From Afipia sp. (GTDB lineage: Bacteria > Pseudomonadota > Alphaproteobacteria > Rhizobiales > Xanthobacteraceae): 64,000 bases of DNA. A program made the position numbers and the translations under genes. The DNA lies in contig JAFKEQ010000001.1 in the NCBI GenBank assembly GCA_017308575.1, positions 62,001 through 126,000 on the forward strand. Direction: 5' to 3'. The notes under the pieces were generated by a model, which worked only from the letters and a program-made list of their open reading frames with translations, searched no databases and had not been told where the DNA came from. Every line of letters begins with the position of its first letter. Position 1 is the stretch's first letter. This document shows, piece by piece, positions 57,732 through 64,000 of this stretch.

Positions 57732-57813
57732 CGTCATTGCGAGCGAAGCGAAGCAATCCATTCTTGAAAGTGAAAGCTGGATTGCTTCGTCGCTCCCGCT
57801 CCTCGCAACGACG
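57732..57813. repeat. Intergenic inverted repeat (CGTCATTGCGAG family), copy 2
   Basis: Arms CGTCATTGCGAG (57732-57743) and CTCGCAACGACG (57802-57813) pair with one mismatch, and inner arms GCAATCCA and TGGATTGC pair perfectly. It is the shorter relative of the element at 18702-18826, again between converging genes (mutS and OsmC). Confidence 0.88.
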
Positions 57814-57866
57814 GTTGCAGAACGTTCTTCGCTAAATAGCCATCGCTCTGCAGGGCGGCTGACGCC

Positions 57867-58379
57867 TCACACCCGATTGATCGACACGCTGGTCTTCGGG
57901 CCGTTCTTGATGGTCTGATAAACCACGCAATAGCGCTCGGTCAGCTTCAGAAGCTGATCCAGCTTCTCCTGCGGCACATCGGTCTCGACATCGAAGCGCA
58001 GACGAATTTCGGCAAAGCCCACCGGCGCTTCCTTGTCGACGCCGAGCGTGCCGCGAAAATCGAGATCGCCTTCGGCAATCACGTTGCCGGATTTCAGCGG
58101 CGCATCAATCGCGGTGGCGACCGACTTCAGCGTAACGCCTGCGCAGGCCACCAGCGCCTCCAGCAGCATGTCGCCTGAACACAGTTCAAGGCCCGAGCCG
58201 CCGGTGGCCGGATGCAGGCCTGCAATGGCTGCGGCCGCCTTGCCGGTTTCGACCTTGCAGGACAGGCCTTCGCTATCGAGCGAGCCCTTGGCTTTCAGCG
58301 TGATGAAAGCGGCCTTCGGGTCCGCCTTGTAGCGATCCTTGATCGGCGCCTGCATGGCGCGCAGTTCGGTCGAGTCCAT
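57867..58379 (-). CDS. OsmC family protein
   Basis: 170 residues from ATG 58379 (MDSTELRAMQAPIKDRY); a longer frame to 58436 is rejected. OsmC/Ohr fold with Cys residues in GLELCSGDMLLEALVACAGV (about 66-85) that in this family form the thiol peroxidase centre. The C-terminal segment YCVVYQTIKNGPKTSVSINR is typical. It lies 53 bp downstream of the ABC-transporter ATPase on the same strand. Substrate and physiological oxidant are not known. Confidence 0.88.
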   Translation of the reverse strand: MDSTELRAMQAPIKDRYKADPKAAFITLKAKGSLDSEGLSCKVETGKAAAAIAGLHPATGGSGLELCSGDMLLEALVACAGVTLKSVATAIDAPLKSGNVIAEGDLDFRGTLGVDKEAPVGFAEIRLRFDVETDVPQEKLDQLLKLTERYCVVYQTIKNGPKTSVSINRV

Positions 58380-58432
58380 GTTTCGTCTCCATTTTCCGTC
58401 GGCTTCAGCAATGCCGAGCAGCCTGTCCGTCT

Positions 58433-59212
58433 TCAAATTCCGTCGCCAACCGTCAGCAAATTATCCGCCGGGCGCACCGCACGATTGAGCGAGCGGTCGA
58501 GCGACGCCAGTACCTGATGCTTGACGTCCTCGAACGCGCTCGAACTCCGGTCGCGCGGGCGCGTCAGATCGACCCTGATTTCCTCGAACAGGCGTCCCGG
58601 CCGCGGACGCATCACCATGATGCGGTCCGCCAGCACCACGGCTTCATCGACGTCATGGGTGACGAGAACAAGCGTCGGCTTGGTATCGGCCCACAGATCG
58701 AGCAGATGATCCTGCAGGTCGGCGCGCGTGAACGCATCGAGCGCCGAGAACGGCTCGTCCAGCAGCAGCACTTCGGGCGACGGCACCAGTGCACGCGCGA
58801 TGGCGACACGCTGCGCCTGCCCGCCGGACAATTCACGCGGCCACGCATGAGCCTTGTCGGCGAGGCCGACGCGCGCCAGCGCGCGCGATACGCGCTGCTC
58901 CCGCTCGGAAGCCGGCAGACCGCCTAGGCCGAACCCGATATTGTCCGCGACGCTCAACCACGGCAGCAGCCGCGGCTCCTGAAAGATGATCCCGATCTTT
59001 TCGTGCGGCGCGGTGATCGCATTGTAATCGAGCGTGACGGAGCCCGTGGTCGCGCGATCCAGCCCGCAGATGGCGCGCAGCAGCGTGGACTTGCCGCAGC
59101 CCGAGCCGCCGATGATCGCAATGATCTCGCCCAGCGCGATGCGCGCCGAAAAATTCTCCAGCGCACGAACGCCGTTGGGATAGGTCTTGCCGACTTGATC
59201 GAGCACCAGCAT
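58433..59212 (-). CDS. ABC transporter ATP-binding protein (SsuB/TauB type)
   Basis: 259 residues from ATG 59212 (MLVLDQVGKTYPNG). Walker A IIGGSGCGKST (about 34-44), Q-loop FQEPRLLPWLSV, signature LSGGQAQRVAIARAL and Walker B LLLDEPFSALD; H-loop VTHDVDEAVVLADR. The QEPRLLPW form is typical of nitrate/sulfonate/taurine importers. Its ATG overlaps the permease stop by 1 nt (TGATG), so the two are coupled. The binding-protein gene at 60160-61134 completes the set, and OsmC follows. Confidence 0.93.
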   Translation of the reverse strand: MLVLDQVGKTYPNGVRALENFSARIALGEIIAIIGGSGCGKSTLLRAICGLDRATTGSVTLDYNAITAPHEKIGIIFQEPRLLPWLSVADNIGFGLGGLPASEREQRVSRALARVGLADKAHAWPRELSGGQAQRVAIARALVPSPEVLLLDEPFSALDAFTRADLQDHLLDLWADTKPTLVLVTHDVDEAVVLADRIMVMRPRPGRLFEEIRVDLTRPRDRSSSAFEDVKHQVLASLDRSLNRAVRPADNLLTVGDGI

Positions 59213-60060
59213 CAGGCGCCTCCCGCCTGCGTGCTGAACGAATCCTGCCAGCGCAGGAAGGGCAAGGCGATCAACTGGATCAGCCAGTCGGTGATCTTGC
59301 CGAGGATCGCGAAGACGATGATGGCCGCAAGAATCTGCGCCGGCTTGCCGAGTTGCTGGCCGTCGGTGAGCAGATAACCGAGCCCCTCGGATGCGCCCAT
59401 GAATTCGGCGGCGACCACAAACATCCAGCCCAGTCCAAGGCCCGAGCGCAGCGCGATGACATAGGACGGCAGCACCGCTGGCAGCAGGATGCGCCGGATC
59501 ATCGCGAAGCCACTCAGGCGAAAGATGCGGCCGACCTCGACGATCTTGCGATCCACGTCGAGGATCGCGCCGGTGACGCCGAGATAGATCGGAAAGAACA
59601 CGCCGACCGCGATCAGCGCAACCTTCGACGTTTCGAAAATGCCGAGCCACAGAATGAACAGCGGCACCCATGCGATGGAGGGAATCGCACGCAGCGCCTG
59701 CATCGTCGGATCGAGCAGACGCCGCGCCAGCGGCCAGTAACCGCAGATCGCGCCGAGCACCGTTCCCGCCAGAACACCGAGCCCGAAGCCGACGCCAACA
59801 CGGCTCAATGTCGCGAGCATATGCCGGGCCAGTTCGCCGCTTGCAGCAAGTTCCACCAGCGTCTGCCAGATGCGGCTCGGCGGGGGCACCAGCCGGCCGT
59901 TGGAATAGCCGAAGCGAACGGCGAATTCCCACACCAACGCGAGCCCGATCGGCAGCAAAAGACCGAGCGCAGGACGCACCAATCGTCCGAAGCGAGCAGG
60001 AGGCGATCCCGCGGTGTCCGCGAGGTCGGATGGCGCTGGCGTGTCGAGTGTCATGGCCAC
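59212..60060 (-). CDS. ABC transporter permease (SsuC/TauC type)
   Basis: 282 residues, about six hydrophobic helices (LLPIGLALVWEFAVRFGYSN at the start). The EAA loop that contacts the ATPase is in IFRLSGFAMIRRILLPAVLP near 187-206. Segment LRAIPSIAWVPLFILWLG is typical of the nitrate/sulfonate/taurine permease family. ATG 60054 (MTLDTPAP) is an alternative start. The stop overlaps the ATPase start by 1 nt; 99 bp upstream lies the binding-protein gene, with a hairpin between. The transported compound is not known. Confidence 0.92.
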   Translation of the reverse strand: MAMTLDTPAPSDLADTAGSPPARFGRLVRPALGLLLPIGLALVWEFAVRFGYSNGRLVPPPSRIWQTLVELAASGELARHMLATLSRVGVGFGLGVLAGTVLGAICGYWPLARRLLDPTMQALRAIPSIAWVPLFILWLGIFETSKVALIAVGVFFPIYLGVTGAILDVDRKIVEVGRIFRLSGFAMIRRILLPAVLPSYVIALRSGLGLGWMFVVAAEFMGASEGLGYLLTDGQQLGKPAQILAAIIVFAILGKITDWLIQLIALPFLRWQDSFSTQAGGA

Positions 60061-60106
60061 AGCAAGAACCTCTTATTGCGGAGGATTGCAAGGGTCGTCA
60101 GCGCGA

Positions 60107-60134
60107 AGGCCCGCAAGCTTGCGCATGCGGGCCT
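60107..60134 (-). promoter_or_regulatory. Hairpin between the binding-protein and permease genes
   Basis: A perfect 9-bp GC-rich stem AGGCCCGCA / TGCGGGCCT with a 10-nt loop in the 99-bp spacer. No T-run follows, so it is more likely a 3'-stabilising structure that raises binding-protein mRNA over the permease and ATPase part, as known in other ABC operons. Confidence 0.65.
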
Positions 60135-60159
60135 CACGACGCGTCATACGCCGCGTATC

Positions 60160-61134
60160 TCAGTTCGTCGGCAGCGGCACCTGATCGTCGATCAGCGAAT
60201 CCAGCGCAGCCTTCACATCCACGCCCGGCTGAATCACGCCGGCCTGCTGAAGCGCGAGACCCGCCGCGAGAATGGACTCGCGCTGCGGCGCGCCGATGCG
60301 GTTATGCGTCAGTTCAGTGCGCTCCTTGAGCTGCTTGTCCACAACGTTGTCCGGCAGCTTGGTCACGGCGATAAAGCCGCGCTTGAGTTCATCGTAATTC
60401 GCCAGCGAATATTTGCGGGCTTCCTCGTAAACCGCGAGCACGCGCTGCACGATCTTCGGATTGTCCTTCAGGAATTCTTCGCGGACATTAAGAATGCCCC
60501 AAGTGTTGGCTTCCGGCTTGCGGAAGAACAGCTTGGCGCCGTCCTCGATCTCGGCCTGCGCCATCATCGGATCAAGGCCCGCCCAAGCATCGACATCGCC
60601 GCGGATCAGCGCGGCCTTGCCGTCGGCATGCTGCAGCAACACCGGCGTGATGTCCTTGTCGGTCAGTCCGGCATCGAGCAACGCACGGACGAGGAAGATG
60701 TGCGGATCAGTGCCGCGCGTCACCGCGACACGCTTGCCCTTCAGGTCGGCAACCTTGGCGATCTTGGAATCCTTGGTCGTCACCAGCGCGGTCCATTCAG
60801 GGCGCGAATAGACGTAGATCGATTTGATCGGATTGCCGTTGATCTTGGCGACCAGCGCAGCCGAGCCCGCAGTCGAGCCGAAGTCGAGTGAACCTGCATT
60901 GAGGAATTCGAGCGCCTTGTTGGAGCCCGCCGACTGCACCCAGACAATCTTGATGCCGTCCTTCGCGAATTCCTTTTCGAGCAAACCCTTCTCTTTCAGG
61001 ATGATCGAGACGGGATTGTAAGTCGCCCAATCGATAACGATCTGCTTTGGCGCGTCCGCAGCGAAGGCCGCGCCAGGCGCGAACACCGCGCCTGCAACAA
61101 GCGCTGCGAAAGCGCGTCGTGTGAACTTGAACAT
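60160..61134 (-). CDS. ABC transporter substrate-binding protein (SsuA/TauA type)
   Basis: 324 residues from ATG 61134 (MFKFTRRAFAALVAGAVFAP), preceded by GGAGA at good spacing; longer starts at 61146 and 61173 exist. A signal peptide with basic n-region (FKFTRR) and cleavage near AAFAADAPK predicts periplasmic location. The fold follows TauA/SsuA: WATYNPVSIILKEKGLLEKE, SLDFGSTAGSAALVAKINGN and GKRVAVTRGTDPHIFL. Sulfonate or taurine import is suggested by family, but no desulfonation gene (ssuD, tauD) is nearby. The operon order is binding protein, permease, ATPase. Confidence 0.92.
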   Translation of the reverse strand: MFKFTRRAFAALVAGAVFAPGAAFAADAPKQIVIDWATYNPVSIILKEKGLLEKEFAKDGIKIVWVQSAGSNKALEFLNAGSLDFGSTAGSAALVAKINGNPIKSIYVYSRPEWTALVTTKDSKIAKVADLKGKRVAVTRGTDPHIFLVRALLDAGLTDKDITPVLLQHADGKAALIRGDVDAWAGLDPMMAQAEIEDGAKLFFRKPEANTWGILNVREEFLKDNPKIVQRVLAVYEEARKYSLANYDELKRGFIAVTKLPDNVVDKQLKERTELTHNRIGAPQRESILAAGLALQQAGVIQPGVDVKAALDSLIDDQVPLPTN

Positions 61135-61389
61135 CGTGGTCTCCATCGGATGGCAGGAATAGAAATGCGACACGGATCGTTGCCGTCGAGGATGGACAAG
61201 CCATCGCTCAAATGCGCAAAATCTCCATATATTTCAAATAGTTATTTCGTCTCGTCAACGAGAAAAAAGCTGCACGAATGATGCGCACGGGAGAATGGGC
61301 TTTCATCGATCGCGGGAAAAACAGCAGGGATGGCTATCGTCCCTTCATTCCCTTGGTGACACCGCAGCCGCTGTCCATTATCCGGATAG

Positions 61390-64000
61390 GATGGACACTG
61401 TGACGGGCAAGCCTCCGGCAGAGGCCGACATTGCTTTCGATTCCGCGCGCATCGCGGAGGCGATCGCCGCGCTCGCGGATCAGCACGCAGGCAAGGATGA
61501 TGTCTTCCGCACGGCCATTGCCCAGTTGCTCAAAGGCGAACTGGCGCAGGCCCGCGCCGACGCTCAGTCGCAACTGCTGAAGGATCGCCACGGACGGCGC
61601 TGCGCCGAGTGGCTATGTTTTGTGCAGGACGAGATCATCCGCATCCTGTTCAACGCCGCGACCCGGCATCTCTATCATTTTCCGACGCCGTCGGACTCGG
61701 AGCGGATGGCGGTGATCGCCACCGGCGGCTATGGCCGCGGACTGATGGCGCCGGAGTCCGACATCGATCTGCTCTTCATCCTGCCCTACAAGCAGACGGC
61801 GTGGGGCGAGCAGGTTGCCGAAGCGATCCTCTATTGCCTGTGGGATATGGGGCTGAAGGTCGGCCATGCCACGCGCTCGATCGACGAGTCGATCCGCCAG
61901 GCCCGTGCCGACATGACGATCCGCACCGCCATTCTGGAAACCCGATTCCTGACCGGCGACCGCGCGCTCTATGATGAACTCGTCACCCGCTTCGACAAGG
62001 AAGTCGTGCAGGGCACCGCCGCCGAATTCGTCGCCGCCAAGCTTGCCGAGCGCGAGGAACGCCATCGCCGCGCGGGACAGTCACGCTATCTGGTCGAGCC
62101 CAACATCAAGGACGGCAAGGGCGGCCTGCGCGACCTGCACACGCTGTTCTGGATCGCCAAGTACGTCTACCGGGTCCATGACGCCGCGGACCTCGTCCAG
62201 CAGGGCGTATTCGATGCGCAGGAATATCGCACGTTCCGCCGCTGCGAAGACTTCCTGTGGTCGGTCCGCTGCAACATGCATTTCTTCACCGGCCGCCCCG
62301 AGGAGCGGCTGTCGTTCGAAATGCAGCGCGAGATCGCGCAACGGCTCGGCTACACGTCTCATCCCGGCATGCAGGATGTCGAGCGCTTCATGAAGCACTA
62401 CTTCCTGATCGCAAAGGAAGTCGGCGATCTCACCGCGATCCTCTGCGCCAAGCTGGAAGATCAGGAAACCAAGCCCGCGCCGGTGCTGAGCCGGGTGATG
62501 GCGCGGCTGCGGCCGGGCCGCAAGCGCGGACGCGTTCCGGGCGGCGAGGACTTCGTTGTCGACAACAACCGCATCAATCTCGCCTCACCGGACGTGTTCA
62601 AGCGCGATCCAGTCAATCTGATCCGCATCTTCCGCCTCGCGCAAAAGAACAATCTCGCATTCCATCCGGACGCCATGCGCACGGCGACACGCTCGCTCGG
62701 CCTGATCACGCCCAAACTGCGGGAGAACCTGGAAGCCAACAGCCTGTTCATGGAGATCCTGACGTCGAACGACGCGGAGATCGTGCTGCGGCGGATGAAC
62801 GAAACCGGCGTGCTCGGCCGCTTCATTCGTGCGTTCGGCCGCATCGTGTCGATGATGCAGTTCAATATGTATCATCACTACACGGTGGACGAGCACCTGC
62901 TCCGCTGCATCGGCATCCTTCAGGACATCGAGCGCGGCGGCAACGAAGAGTTCGCCGTCGCCAGCGATCTGATGCGGAAAATCCGGCCGGACCATCGCTC
63001 GGTTCTCTACATGGCCGTGTTCCTGCACGACATCGCCAAGGGCCGCCCGGAAGATCATTCCATCGCCGGCGCGAAAGTTGCGCGGCGGCTTTGCCCGCGC
63101 TTCGGTTTCAACGCCGCCGACACCGAACTGATCGCCTGGCTGATCGAAGAGCATCTCACGATGTCGACGGTGGCGCAGTCGCGCGACCTGTCGGATCGCA
63201 AGACCATCGAGAATTTCGCCGCCGTCGTGCAATCGGTCGAGCAGATGAAGCTGCTGACCATCCTGACCACCGCCGACATCCGCGGCGTCGGCCCCGGCGT
63301 GTGGAACGGCTGGAAGGCGCAGTTGATCCGCACGCTCTATTACGAGACCGAGCCTGTGCTGACCGGCGGCTTCTCGGAGGTCAATCGCGCCCAGCGTATT
63401 CAATCGGCGCAGGCCGAATTCCGCGCCAATTTCACCGAATGGCCAGCCGACGAACTCGAAACCTATATTTCAAGGCATTATCCGGCCTACTGGCTCAAGG
63501 TCGAACTCGCCCGCAAGATCCGCCATGCGCGCTTCGTTAAGGCGAGCGAGGCTGGCGGCCACAAGCTCGCGGTCAATGTCGGCTTCGATGAAGGCCGCGG
63601 CGTCACCGAACTCACGATCATGGCGCCGGACCATCCCTGGCTGCTGTCGATCATCGCCGGAGCCTGCGCATCCGCAGGCGCGAACATCGTCGACGCACAG
63701 ATTTACACCACCACCGACGGCATCGCGCTCGACACCATCGCCATCACCCGCGAATATGATCGCGACGACGACGAGGGCCGCCGCGCGACCCGGATCGGTG
63801 ATACCATCGAGCAGGTATTGGAAGGCAAGCTGCGCCTGCCCGACATGATGGCGCGGCGCACCGCGGCGAAAGCGCGTTACAAGCCCTTCATCGTGGAACC
63901 AGAAGTCATCATCAACAACCAGTGGTCGGACCGCTACACCGTGATCGAGGTGTCCGGCCTCGACCGCCCCGGCCTGCTGTTCCAGCTCACCACCGCGATC
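61390..64000 (+). CDS. glnD: Bifunctional uridylyltransferase/uridylyl-removing enzyme (3' end outside window)
   Basis: Senses glutamine and controls PII proteins by UMP addition and removal, setting nitrogen regulation. 870 codons are visible from ATG 61390. Nucleotidyltransferase motif ATGGYGRGLMAPESDIDLLF (about 109-128), a long middle domain with IKDGKGGLRDLHTLFW, the HD hydrolase motif FLHDIAKGRPEDHS near residue 542, and the first ACT domain at about 740-815 (ELTIMAPDHPWLLSIIAGAC). The second ACT domain has just begun (VIEVSGLDRPGLLFQLTTAI) when the window ends. The family is about 930 residues, so roughly 60 residues are lost to the boundary. Confidence 0.96.

Overview
The window (64 kb, GC-rich, roughly 60-65% by eye) reads as chromosomal DNA of an alphaproteobacterium of the order Hyphomicrobiales, most likely family Nitrobacteraceae (the Bradyrhizobium / Rhodopseudomonas / Afipia / Nitrobacter group). 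The reasons are the gene content (cobS-cobT, phaA-phaB-phaR, ptsP beside lysC, a DUF4167 protein, the DUF1178 protein, glnD) and several intergenic inverted-repeat families that I recognise from that group. Nearly all genes are housekeeping or conserved accessory genes. I see no prophage, insertion sequence, CRISPR array, rRNA or tRNA gene, and no sign of a large transferred island. Both ends cut a gene: cobT at the left and glnD at the right.

Layout. 1-9.8 kb: cobaltochelatase genes cobT/cobS, a DedA membrane protein, a DUF1801 protein, a protein with a C-terminal J domain divergent from bolA, a CNNM/CorC-type membrane protein, the shikimate pair aroK-aroB, a tiny membrane protein and xerD. 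9.9-19.7 kb: accA, an L,D-transpeptidase, secA, a parvulin-type prolyl isomerase, argJ-mutT and a divergent methyltransferase. 19.8-25 kb: comF-grxC-nitrilase-DUF1178-EamA as a tightly packed run, a convergent EamA gene, ubiG and a PH-domain membrane protein. 25-32.2 kb: lysC, ptsP, prfA-prmC, a 462-bp gap without a convincing gene, and a low-complexity DUF4167 protein. 32.2-41.8 kb: a methyltransferase next to gloB and a cupin, an EamA exporter, the polyhydroxybutyrate genes phaA-phaB and their regulator phaR, a PAS-GGDEF-EAL protein with a degenerate GGDEF site, two poorly characterised genes and rpmF. 41.9-50.1 kb: mtgA, a farnesyl-diphosphate-synthase-type gene, DUF1345, a Na+/H+ antiporter, ispG, EamA, a Zur-like regulator and a patatin-like lipase. 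50.2-57.7 kb: marR-emrA-emrB, a PcaF-type thiolase and mutS. 57.8-64 kb: OsmC, an SsuABC/TauABC-type ABC transporter and glnD.

How genes work together. Tight overlaps (1-8 nt) suggest co-transcription of aroK-aroB, argJ-mutT, grxC-nit-DUF1178, prfA-prmC, gloB-cupin, marR-emrA-emrB and the ABC permease-ATPase pair. Carbon storage is represented by phaA, phaB and phaR. Isoprenoid supply is represented by ispG and the prenyl synthase. Nitrogen signalling is represented by ptsP (EI-Ntr) and glnD. Four EamA/DMT transporter genes lie in this one window.

The most interesting unexplained structure is non-coding: two hairpins between phaA and phaB, a hairpin after the ABC binding-protein gene, inverted repeats at the zur/patatin and marR promoters, seven intergenic inverted-repeat elements, and the 30972-31433 gap. 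I did not find a clearly new multi-gene system, and most findings are modest.
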